Assembly (NCBI GenBank): GCA_003527885.1
Contig: DPWB01000394.1
Coordinates: 672 to 16,326, forward strand
Source of the DNA: Candidatus Competibacteraceae bacterium
GTDB taxonomy: Bacteria; Pseudomonadota; Gammaproteobacteria; Competibacterales; Competibacteraceae
Reading direction: 5' to 3'
Length of the DNA stretch: 15,655 nt
In this document: in pieces, positions 1-6,911 of the stretch
Position numbering within the stretch: the first letter of the stretch is position 1
Layout of the letters: each line of letters starts with the position of its first letter
The notes under the pieces: generated by a model
The model's input: the letters and a program-made list of their open reading frames with translations, nothing else
Database searches by the model: none
What the model was told of the DNA's origin: nothing
Made by a program: the position numbers and the translations under genes

Positions 1-1
1 C

Positions 2-30
2 TGGTCGGCAGCTTCAGATGTATATAAGAG
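2..30 (+). other. Degenerate Nextera read-1 adapter at the contig start (artefact)
   Basis: Aligned by eye to the Nextera read-1 transposase oligo (TCGTCGGCAGCGTC tail plus the mosaic end), 26 of 29 bases agree and no gap is needed. The last four mosaic-end bases (ACAG) are missing, so the exact junction with genomic DNA is uncertain by a few bases. This is library-preparation sequence, not genome, and it interrupts the methyltransferase gene that follows: the adapter carries an in-frame TAA at 25-27. Confidence 0.88.
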
Positions 31-513
31 TTCGACGATTGGGAGCCGGGTCAAAGCCGTGGTGGAGCGCGCTGCGAGAATCTCGAACAACTGACCTTCG
101 CTGACGAAAGCTTCGAGTTATTCGTCACCCAGGATGTGCTCGAACATGTCGTTTCACCGCGGCGGGCGTTGGCGGAAATTTCGCGCGTGTTGCGGCCGGG
201 CGGAATGCACGTTTTTAGCACGCCGAAGCACAAGGATTTGTTGCAAAGCCGCCAGCGCGCCTTTTTGGAAAAAGGCCGGGTGAGTCACCTGCTGGAACCC
301 GTCTATCACGGTAATCCGATTTCCGCCGAGGGGGCTTTGGTAACGTGGGATTACGGCGCGGATTTCCCCGATTTGATTGAACGGTGGAGCGGTTATAAAA
401 CCAGTGTTTACCTAGTGCATGATCGAAGGCTAGGAATTGATGGCGAGTTTATGGATGTCTTTGTGACGGTCAAGGATAGCGTGAATCGGATCAATGGATT
501 TAATGGCCATTAA
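31..513 (+). CDS. SAM-dependent methyltransferase, class I, 5'-truncated
   Basis: The reading frame is open from the end of the adapter to TAA at 511-513. It encodes the C-terminal part of a Methyltransf_11-type domain. Visible landmarks are an acidic strand with TQDVLEHV (about 135-150), typical of the segment after the SAM motifs, then EISRVLRPGG, the post-motif helix and turn, then a strand ending in FSTPKH. The glycine-rich motif I that binds SAM would lie upstream and is lost at the contig edge. A GTG at 136 falls inside the conserved VLEHV segment, so it is not the real start. The domain usually needs about 200 to 270 residues; 160 are present. It probably methylates a glycan, lipid or small metabolite in the neighbouring polysaccharide pathway; the substrate cannot be told. 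The 3' end overlaps the longest reading of the next gene by 20 bp. Its base composition is more balanced than the AT-rich gene after it. Confidence 0.85.
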   Translation, partial: FDDWEPGQSRGGARCENLEQLTFADESFELFVTQDVLEHVVSPRRALAEISRVLRPGGMHVFSTPKHKDLLQSRQRAFLEKGRVSHLLEPVYHGNPISAEGALVTWDYGADFPDLIERWSGYKTSVYLVHDRRLGIDGEFMDVFVTVKDSVNRINGFNGH

Positions 514-532
514 AATAAAAGAGTTTTTCATA

Positions 533-2137
533 ATGAATCATTTTAATATGAAATTGCCATCACAATTAATGAGTTTAATCATTTTTTTACTTATTGCCGT
601 TTTGGCCTGTTTTTATATTCGCTACAATAGTTTATATGGATTGGATGATTCCTATATTACCTATCGTTATGCACAAAACCTAGAATTTGGAATTGGACTT
701 GTTTTTAATGAAGGGGAACGTTATTTTGGTTCCACCGCGATGGGAATGGCTATTTTGCTCGCTGGACTCTCATGGATAGTCGATGGTCTATCTACATTAT
801 GGCTAGGCCAATTACCTTGGCCGAGAGGAGATCAGATTCCTCTGATTGCCCATTGGGTTTCAGCTATTTCGATTGGGGCTATTGTAATCTTAGCTTATCG
901 AATAGTGTTACATCATATTGCCCCGCATTGGGCCTTTTTGGTTTCATCAGCATTTGCTCTTTACTTGTTTCCGGCTGAATATATGAGCGCCGCTGCTGGA
1001 CATGAAACCTACTTGTTTTTGGCATTTTTGGGGTGGTCTGGCTATCTTTTGATCTATAAGGAATATTCTTTTTGGGCCGGAACTTTGCTTGGTATAACAA
1101 CGACTTTTCGGCCAGATTCGCTCTTGTACACCGTTATCTTGGCAGCTTGGCTCTTTTTATTGTGGATACATTCGGGGTTCACAGAAAGCTATCGTCATCG
1201 ATTAATTCTATTTCTCGTCGGATATGGATTGATTTCATTTCTTTGGTTTGGGTTCTGCGGCATTTACTTCGGCCAAATATTTCCTGAGACCTTGATTGCT
1301 AAACGCGCGCAACCACTTCTCGGTGATTTTAAAAGTTTTACTATTAAAGCTACCTCAAGAGAACTCATGCAACGCCTGAGGTGGCCAATCGTCATGGTAG
1401 TGGCGTTGCTCATTTTTAGTAGTTTATTGATACATATTCTGAGTAGAAAAGGCTTGCGGGCATGGTGGGATTTGCTTGGCAATCGTTTGACGGCTTTTAT
1501 TGGTTGTTTGCTGGTTTTTGGTTTTGGGCAGGTTATTTTTTACAGTTTGCTTAATGTTAGCTTCTGGTTTTGGTATGTGTTTCCACTTTGTATAATTTTA
1601 GTGTTGTGTGGACTTCTCGCACTGGTCGATCTTTTGGAGGGATTTCGGGATAAAGTAATGCCTACACTTTTTAAGATAAAAGTGCTGGTATTGGTGGCGG
1701 TGGTCTCTTTGATTTTCATAAATCTTAATGCCTTGCGCTACGACCTGCATCAGTTATTGGTTGAGCGTAATATGAATTTGCAATTGACTAGCTATGATCC
1801 AATTATCGATTACCTAAAAGTCCATGAACCCAACGGTACCTCAATAGCGACTGCTGAGCCTGGAGCGCTGGGTTTTAAGTTGGGTTCTCGCTATCGGACC
1901 GTCGATGAGCTTGGGCTGACAAGCCCTGGTGTCGCGAAAAACATTATGACGGGAAACTTGGATTATCCTTTCACAGCTTATGCGCCAGCTTATATAATCG
2001 TATCATGGCCCGGCAAATACTCACCTCATGAGCGACCTTGGTTTTCGAATGCTTATGGGTTGGTCGGGGAGTTTACGCACCCTTATTGGGATTTCCACTT
2101 GAAGCGAGGAGCCTATCTTTATAAGCGAAAGAGTTAG
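533..2137 (+). CDS. GT-C-type integral membrane glycosyltransferase (arabinofuranosyl-/mannosyltransferase-like)
   Basis: From ATG 533 the protein has 534 residues and roughly 10 to 12 hydrophobic segments (for example about 12-28, 104-125, 132-150, 223-246, 320-340, 344-368 and 383-398). Just after the first helix comes LDDSYITYRYAQNL (about 37-50) followed by GLVFNEGERYFGST. This is the acidic first-loop signature of GT-C enzymes, with the DD pair as candidate catalytic residues. The C-terminal soluble part has an AEPGALGFKLGSRYRTVDELGL block (about 441-462) like that of related bacterial mannosyl/arabinosyltransferase-like proteins. Such enzymes take sugar from a polyprenyl-phosphate donor and act on the periplasmic side of the inner membrane. 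In-frame ATGs at 494 and 503 would add 13 or 10 residues and overlap the methyltransferase. ATG 533 is preferred because AAAAGAG at 517-523 lies about 9 bases upstream. The gene is strikingly AT-rich (14 G/C in the 60 bases at 541-600) compared with the rest of the window. Confidence 0.8.
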   Translation: MNHFNMKLPSQLMSLIIFLLIAVLACFYIRYNSLYGLDDSYITYRYAQNLEFGIGLVFNEGERYFGSTAMGMAILLAGLSWIVDGLSTLWLGQLPWPRGDQIPLIAHWVSAISIGAIVILAYRIVLHHIAPHWAFLVSSAFALYLFPAEYMSAAAGHETYLFLAFLGWSGYLLIYKEYSFWAGTLLGITTTFRPDSLLYTVILAAWLFLLWIHSGFTESYRHRLILFLVGYGLISFLWFGFCGIYFGQIFPETLIAKRAQPLLGDFKSFTIKATSRELMQRLRWPIVMVVALLIFSSLLIHILSRKGLRAWWDLLGNRLTAFIGCLLVFGFGQVIFYSLLNVSFWFWYVFPLCIILVLCGLLALVDLLEGFRDKVMPTLFKIKVLVLVAVVSLIFINLNALRYDLHQLLVERNMNLQLTSYDPIIDYLKVHEPNGTSIATAEPGALGFKLGSRYRTVDELGLTSPGVAKNIMTGNLDYPFTAYAPAYIIVSWPGKYSPHERPWFSNAYGLVGEFTHPYWDFHLKRGAYLYKRKS

Positions 2138-2210
2138 TGAGAAAGCAAATTGTAACTATTAAGATTTTTCTTAAAATCGTCGTGAATGGAACCTTGAAAA
2201 TCGGTCGAGA
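2138..2210. other. Short convergent intergenic gap between AT-rich and GC-rich segments
   Basis: These 73 bases separate the stop of the AT-rich GT-C gene from the stop of the minus-strand GT4 gene. They contain a small AT-rich inverted repeat, TTAAGA / TCTTAA (2159-2164 and 2169-2174), around a TTTT loop. The stem is only six mostly A-T pairs, so it is a weak terminator candidate at best. No tRNA, insertion-sequence end or promoter is visible. Confidence 0.5.
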
Positions 2211-3629
2211 TCAACCCAGCAAACCGAGCTTTTCTAACCGCCGTCGATGACGGGCTCCAATGGCGGCGTAGTTGTGATAGGTTTGAATGTAATGAGCGGC
2301 TCGCTGGCCAATTTCGCTGACATAGCTGGAATCCTTGACCAGCCGCCGCAGATACCACGCCGCTTGTTCCACGTCAGGCTCGGCCCAAATTTGGCCAGCT
2401 CCATAAGGGTATTGCGCGGCGCTTACTGGAATGAGCGTGTAATCGACCAAGCAGGAATTGGCTTCGTTCATGAAATCGACATTACCGGAATAGCCGGTGG
2501 CGATGACGGGTTTGCCAAAATACATCGCCTCCGCCAGACCGCGCCCGAATCCCTCCGAGCGGTGCAGCGAGAGAAAACAATCGCACAGCCGGACCAGTTC
2601 CGTAATCTCCCAATCCTCCATAATCCGGTCAATCAAGGTCACCCGTGGATCGCGCACGGCCTCGGAGGCCAGAAAAACCTGATAGTCGTCAGGCCGGGCA
2701 TCCGCGCCGTTCACTTTGATGATGAGTCTGGCCGAGGCGTCAAGCTCATTCTGAAAGGCGAGAAAGAAAGCGCGCAATGCCGCTTCAGGGTTCTTGCGGT
2801 GAATGAAGGAGCGAAAATCGAAGAAGAAAAGCACTAGAAATCCAACGTCGGGCAACCCGAAATAAGCGCGCGAAAATTTCGCGGAACTGACCGGTTCCAC
2901 CGCGACCGGCATACAGAGTACCGGGCAGGGCGCTTTGTCGGCGACCGCCTGTTGAATAAAGCGGGTATGGACCCAAATTTCATCCACGTAACGGAACGCG
3001 CTCAGCCACGCATCCGGGAACTCGCTCAGTTCCCAAGCCCAATAACCGATGTTGTAGCAACCGGTGAAAAAGTCCGCGCCCAGATGCGCGAAAGCATCGT
3101 CCATTTCGTTGGCGTTGAGATAAAACACATTGGCCTTGCGGGCGATCCGAGAATCCATCCGGTCCATGAATGGAAAATTCTGCTGGAAAACCGCCATCTC
3201 CTTACCGTAATCGCCGAAGGTATTACGCAGCGTAAAGGGAATATCGGCGGCGGCGAAAGCGCAGGCCCCGGTGCGCACGTCCTCACCCCTCCCCAGCACC
3301 GCGTAGGGATGGCCGACCAGAACAGCGCCCGGCAACAAATCGGTTCGATGACGCTGACGCCAGCGAGTATCCGGCGGCGCTGGGAGTGTGAGATTGTTGG
3401 GATTAAGCGACGGATCGGAACCGCCGTGATCCGTTGGTGGGCTCGGCTCGTTGCGGCGTTGCGCGCTGAACAGCAATGTCCACCGCAAAACGATTCCCGG
3501 CCACCCTTCATCGCGCAAAACGGCAATGCTCCGGCGCAATAGCCCCAGCAAGCCGGCATGACGGCCCAAGGCGGTGCGGAGAGCGCCCAGGAGCCGCCGC
3601 GAGCGGACCACCAACCCCGTTCCTAACAT
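2211..3629 (-). CDS. Glycosyltransferase family 4 (GT-B fold)
   Basis: Read from ATG 3629-3627 the protein has 472 residues. The first 60 or so form a basic, leucine- and arginine-rich helical stretch, then a proline-rich linker. The N-terminal Rossmann half includes VGHPYAVLGRGEDVR (about 105-119) and CYNIGYWAWELSEFPDAW (about 191-208). The C-terminal half has FFFDFRSFIHRKNPEAALRAF and the donor-site signature HRSEGFGRGLAEAMYFGKPVIATGYSGNVDFM, with E359 and E367 forming the EX7E pair of GT4 retaining enzymes. It should transfer a sugar from a nucleotide-sugar donor to a lipid-linked glycan at the cytoplasmic membrane face. An open frame extends to 3716, but that extension lies inside the upstream gene. 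The chosen ATG overlaps the upstream stop by 7 bp (ATGTTAG), typical of translational coupling. The 5' half of the gene is GC-rich while its 3' half is less so. The sugar specificity is unknown. Confidence 0.9.
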   Translation of the reverse strand: MLGTGLVVRSRRLLGALRTALGRHAGLLGLLRRSIAVLRDEGWPGIVLRWTLLFSAQRRNEPSPPTDHGGSDPSLNPNNLTLPAPPDTRWRQRHRTDLLPGAVLVGHPYAVLGRGEDVRTGACAFAAADIPFTLRNTFGDYGKEMAVFQQNFPFMDRMDSRIARKANVFYLNANEMDDAFAHLGADFFTGCYNIGYWAWELSEFPDAWLSAFRYVDEIWVHTRFIQQAVADKAPCPVLCMPVAVEPVSSAKFSRAYFGLPDVGFLVLFFFDFRSFIHRKNPEAALRAFFLAFQNELDASARLIIKVNGADARPDDYQVFLASEAVRDPRVTLIDRIMEDWEITELVRLCDCFLSLHRSEGFGRGLAEAMYFGKPVIATGYSGNVDFMNEANSCLVDYTLIPVSAAQYPYGAGQIWAEPDVEQAAWYLRRLVKDSSYVSEIGQRAAHYIQTYHNYAAIGARHRRRLEKLGLLG

Positions 3630-5725
3630 TGCCGCAAGTCCAGGGCGCTGCGGGTGGCTTCCAGGTAGCGGTAGCCCAATTTTCTGTCCGGTTCCAGATA
3701 GTTGCCTTCGGCCCATTCGTTCCAGGCATTGACGAACACGATGCGCTCTTCGCCGGATTGCAACTGGCGAGCCTGTCGGACGAGATGTTGCAGCCAGCGC
3801 TGGTAGCGGTCGGGCGTGCTATTGAGAAAGATATCGCTGGTATCCTGACGGCGGGCGGTGTTGTCCCAGGAGGGCATGGCGGTGCGGAAAAACGGGTAGG
3901 GCATCGGCGACCGGTTCATGAAAAAGTCGGCGGTGGCGGGATAATCGTAAAACCGGCCCCGGAAATCCGGGTTCAACATTTGCTCCGGCCGCTCGGCCAG
4001 CACCGACATGGCATGAGGCGGAAATTCGACGGCGGCGTCAAAACCGAAATTCTTCGGATTAGCGGTAAAACCGAGGCTTTGCACCGCCATCAGATACGGT
4101 TCGCCGATGCCCGCGTCCCGGCAGTAATGACGCCAGATGGTGGCGGTGCGGGCCGCATCCGGTAGCAGACCGGGTTGATAGACCAGCAACAGCGGCCGGC
4201 CGTCGATGCGGATGTAGCGCGGGTCGCGCAGCGCCGGCTCCAGCGTGCGGATAAAGTTCAAATCGTCCTCGTCGGAGTGCTCTTGGGCGATCAGGATTTC
4301 GGCGTCCAGACCATCCCAGCGCCGGCTCCAGTTTTCGTTGGCCCAACACACGCAAAACGGAAAATCCGGGCGGCCGGATTGCACCACCTCATCCAGCGGC
4401 CGGTTCAGCAAACGCTTGCCGGCGAACCAATAGTAGTAATAACAGAAGCCGTAAATCCCGTACCGCCGCGCCAGGGCGGCCTGTTCTTCGCGCACTTCCG
4501 GCACCCGCAAGTCGTAAAAGCCCAAATCCGCCGGCAGCCGCGGCTGGTAATGGTCGACGAAGTTCGGCACGGCCTTGGTGACGTTGGTCCATTCGGTGAA
4601 GCCCTTGCCCCACCAGTGGTCGTTTTCGGGGATCGGATGGTACTGCGGCAAGTAAAAAGCGATCAGTCGAACGTGGTCGAGCGCTTGCAGCGCCGCGCCC
4701 CAGCGCTCCAGATAAATGTGTTTGTTGCGCTCGATCTGGCGCGATTTGTGGCCGTCTTGGTGGGTGGTGACGCTCAGGTGGTGAACGATTTCGGCGGCGG
4801 GCTGGTAGAAGACTTTGCGGCCCCGCTGCCGCACGCGCAGCGACAGGTCGCAGTCTTCGAAATAGGCCGGCGCGTAAATGTCATCGAAGCCGCCGAGCTC
4901 CCGGAACAAGGCGGTCTCGATCAGCAGGCCGGCGCCGGAACAGTGATCGACTTCCCGCAAGATGTTGTACTGCGGTTTGGCCGGATCGTCGTTCAAACCG
5001 ATCAAATCCACCGTCCCGTCCCGACGCAGGGCGGCGCCGGCCTCCTGCAAGTGGCCGCTCGGATAAATCAGCTTGGCCCCGGCGATGCCGGCGTCCGGGC
5101 GGGTGGCGAAGACCTCCAGCAGCCGGTCGAGCCAGCCCGGCAGAACCTGGGTATCGTTGTTCAGAAACAGCAGATAACGGCCCCGCGCCTCGGCCGCGCC
5201 CCGGTTGGCGGTGCGCAGAAAACCGAGATTTTCCGGGTTGCGGAGATAGCGCAAGCCCGGAATCGCGCCGAGCAGGCGTCCGGTGGCGTCGCTGGAGCCA
5301 TCGTCCACGACGATCAGTTCGTAACGGGCGGCGGGCGGATGGCGGTGGATCGAGGCCAGACAGCACGCGGTATAGTCGAGCTGATTGAACACCGGCACGA
5401 TCACCGAAACCAGCGGCTCCTCGGGCGCGGTGAATTCCAGACCACCAATCAAGCCTTCGACGCCTTGCGGGCCGATTTCCACCATGGCCGGCGGTGGGGG
5501 GGGCGGCGGCAAGGTGCGGGTCAAATCGGGCGCTTGCACGGTCGCCGGACGGCTGGCCGAAGTCTGAATCAACCACTGTTGATAGTTGGCGCTACTCTTT
5601 AGCAGCGGACCCAAATGCCGGTACAGGAACGATTTGATGCGCCATTTGACGGGCAGCGGCAGCGGTAGCCGACGGTACGCGGCGAGCGCGCCGCGGCCGG
5701 CCAGAATGCGGAGTTTGCTGGGCAT
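3623..5725 (-). CDS. Bifunctional GT2 glycosyltransferase fused to a WbsX (GH99-like) domain
   Basis: This 700-residue protein has two enzymatic domains. Residues 1-50 are a basic helical lead, and a linker carries seven consecutive prolines (73-79). A GT2 domain spans about 104-345: VSVIVPVFNQ, the nucleotide-binding VVDDGSSD (139-146), the DXD-like LFLNNDTQV (about 187-195), and the acceptor-side FEDCDLSLRVRQRG (about 289-302) followed by HHLSVTTH. A WbsX/GH99-like domain spans about 351-695. It opens with RLIAFYLPQYHPIPENDHWWGKGFTEWTNV, includes YGIYGFCYYYYWF and FCVCWANENWSRRWDG, and closes with VNAWNEWAEGNYLEPD. WbsX domains are recurrent in O-antigen and rhamnan loci and are related to endo-alpha-mannosidases/mannanases, but their exact role there is not settled. 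The start ATG at 5725 faces a divergent gap and has no strong Shine-Dalgarno. The protein is cytoplasmic or peripheral, with no signal peptide or membrane span. It is the first gene of a two-gene unit with the GT4. Confidence 0.92.
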   Translation of the reverse strand: MPSKLRILAGRGALAAYRRLPLPLPVKWRIKSFLYRHLGPLLKSSANYQQWLIQTSASRPATVQAPDLTRTLPPPPPPPAMVEIGPQGVEGLIGGLEFTAPEEPLVSVIVPVFNQLDYTACCLASIHRHPPAARYELIVVDDGSSDATGRLLGAIPGLRYLRNPENLGFLRTANRGAAEARGRYLLFLNNDTQVLPGWLDRLLEVFATRPDAGIAGAKLIYPSGHLQEAGAALRRDGTVDLIGLNDDPAKPQYNILREVDHCSGAGLLIETALFRELGGFDDIYAPAYFEDCDLSLRVRQRGRKVFYQPAAEIVHHLSVTTHQDGHKSRQIERNKHIYLERWGAALQALDHVRLIAFYLPQYHPIPENDHWWGKGFTEWTNVTKAVPNFVDHYQPRLPADLGFYDLRVPEVREEQAALARRYGIYGFCYYYYWFAGKRLLNRPLDEVVQSGRPDFPFCVCWANENWSRRWDGLDAEILIAQEHSDEDDLNFIRTLEPALRDPRYIRIDGRPLLLVYQPGLLPDAARTATIWRHYCRDAGIGEPYLMAVQSLGFTANPKNFGFDAAVEFPPHAMSVLAERPEQMLNPDFRGRFYDYPATADFFMNRSPMPYPFFRTAMPSWDNTARRQDTSDIFLNSTPDRYQRWLQHLVRQARQLQSGEERIVFVNAWNEWAEGNYLEPDRKLGYRYLEATRSALDLRQC

Positions 5726-5923
5726 AAGAATCGTGGTTGAGGTCTGCGGGCTGTGGTCGCCGGGCGGGTTGAGGTTGATTTCGGCGAGATGGAGCGGCTA
5801 TCGTGGCACCCTTCCCGGAAACGGGATGCCGGTCGGAGCGGCATTCTAGGCCATTGCCCTCCGATGTGGAACCGGATCGGCGATAACAGGACCCAGGTCG
5901 GTAATCGGCCGTGGAGCGCGATA
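5726..5923. promoter_or_regulatory. Divergent intergenic region serving the flanking minus- and plus-strand operons
   Basis: Two operons diverge from these 198 bases, so promoters for both should lie here. I see a TAGAAT on the minus strand (complement of ATTCTA at about 5844-5849), which resembles a -10 box. No good -35 hexamer stands at the right distance, and I find no convincing box on the plus strand. The reading frame of the plus-strand GT2 stays open through the gap, but those residues match nothing expected of the family. The region is therefore called non-coding. Confidence 0.45.
5913..5916 (+). promoter_or_regulatory. Shine-Dalgarno GGAG that decides the GTG start of the GT2 at 5924
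   Basis: GGAG sits seven bases before GTG 5924, in frame with the GT2 domain. Starting there puts the protein right at the first beta-strand, as usual for this family. It argues against the upstream ATG at 5864 and the longer open frame from 5753. Confidence 0.6.
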
Positions 5924-6895
5924 GTGCCAGCGAGCGTGGCGGTCATCATCGTCAATTTCAACAGCGGCGCGTTGCTGGCCGAGTGTTTGCGCCACCTGCA
6001 GGCGCAAACGCGCCGGCCGGAGCGGGTCATCGTGGTGGACAACGCCAGCCAGGACGGTTCGGCCGACCGTTCGGCCGCCGAGTATCCCGGCGTCGCGCTG
6101 GTTCGAATGGCGCAAAATATCGGTTTCGCGGCCGCCAACAACTTGGCGGCGCGGCAAGCGGGCGAGGTGGAATGGCTGGCGTTGCTCAATCCCGATGCTT
6201 TTCCCGAACCGGAATGGCTGGAGCGCCTGCTGCAAGCGGGGAGCGCTTATCCCGACTGCGCCAGCTTCGGATCGCGGATGGTGGATGCCAGCGATCCCCA
6301 CCGCCTGGATGGCACCGGCGACATCTATCATGTCAGCGGCTTGGCGTGGCGGCGCGACCACGGCCAACCCGCGAGTTCGGGGGGGCGCGAAGCGGGCGAA
6401 ATCTTTGCGCCCTGCGCGGCGGCGGCGCTTTATCGCCGCGCGGTGTTTTGCGAGATCGGCGGTTTCGACGAGGATTATTTTTGTTATTTCGAGGATGTCG
6501 ATGTGGGGTTTCGGCTGCAATTGCGCGGGCATCGGTGCCGGTACGCGCCGGATGCCGTCGTCCGGCACGTCGGTTCGGCGCTGACCGGCCGGCGCAGCGC
6601 GTTCTCGGTCTATCACGGCCATCGCAACCTGGTTTGGACCTGGTGCAAAAACATGCCGGGACCACTGTTCTGGCGGTATCTGCCGCAGCATCTGCTGTTG
6701 AATCTGATCGACGTGGTTTGGTTTGTGCTGCGCGGTCAAGGCCGGGTTATCCTGCGCGCGAAATGGGACGCCTTGCGCGGCTTGCCGCGCTGTTGGCGGA
6801 AGCGCGCCATCGTGCAATCGCAACGCCGCGTCTCGCCCTGGGGCCTGCGCGAACTGATGCGGGGCGGTTTGCTGGCGCTCTACCGGCGCGGCTGA
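5924..6895 (+). CDS. GT2 family glycosyltransferase, rhamnosyltransferase-like
   Basis: With the GTG start the protein has 323 residues, a normal length for a single-domain GT2 of the WbbL/RfbF type. It begins PASVAVIIVNFNSG, followed by VIVVDNASQDGSA (about 35-47) for the nucleotide, QNIGFAAANNLA (about 64-75), and LLNPDAFPEPEWL with NPD at 89-91 as the metal-binding DXD equivalent. The acceptor/catalytic segment is GGFDEDYFCYFEDVDVGFRLQLRG (about 179-202) with the ED pair at 190-191, followed by VVRHVGSAL. The C-terminal part has SVYHGHRNLVWTW and amphipathic basic helices that could attach the enzyme to the inner leaflet. It is an inverting transferase that likely adds a deoxysugar, perhaps rhamnose, to a lipid-linked glycan; the sugar is inferred from family resemblance only. 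It is the first gene of the 5924-12939 operon, with 16 bases to the next start. An alternative ATG at 5864 would add 20 residues. Confidence 0.9.
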   Translation: MPASVAVIIVNFNSGALLAECLRHLQAQTRRPERVIVVDNASQDGSADRSAAEYPGVALVRMAQNIGFAAANNLAARQAGEVEWLALLNPDAFPEPEWLERLLQAGSAYPDCASFGSRMVDASDPHRLDGTGDIYHVSGLAWRRDHGQPASSGGREAGEIFAPCAAAALYRRAVFCEIGGFDEDYFCYFEDVDVGFRLQLRGHRCRYAPDAVVRHVGSALTGRRSAFSVYHGHRNLVWTWCKNMPGPLFWRYLPQHLLLNLIDVVWFVLRGQGRVILRAKWDALRGLPRCWRKRAIVQSQRRVSPWGLRELMRGGLLALYRRG

Positions 6896-6911
6896 ACCAG
6901 GGTTGCTAGCC

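Noticed and set aside
2159..2174. TTAAGA / TCTTAA inverted repeat as an intrinsic terminator after the AT-rich gene
   Set aside because: The stem has six pairs, almost all A-T, and the surrounding AT-rich context makes such repeats likely by chance.
2138..2210. Insertion-sequence scar or attachment site at the composition change
   Set aside because: No terminal inverted repeats, direct repeats, tRNA fragment or transposase remnant could be seen in the gap.
4175..5602. A 475-codon open frame on the plus strand opposite the GT2-WbsX gene
   Set aside because: It has shadow-like composition and no domain, while the opposite strand carries unmistakable GT2 and WbsX motifs.
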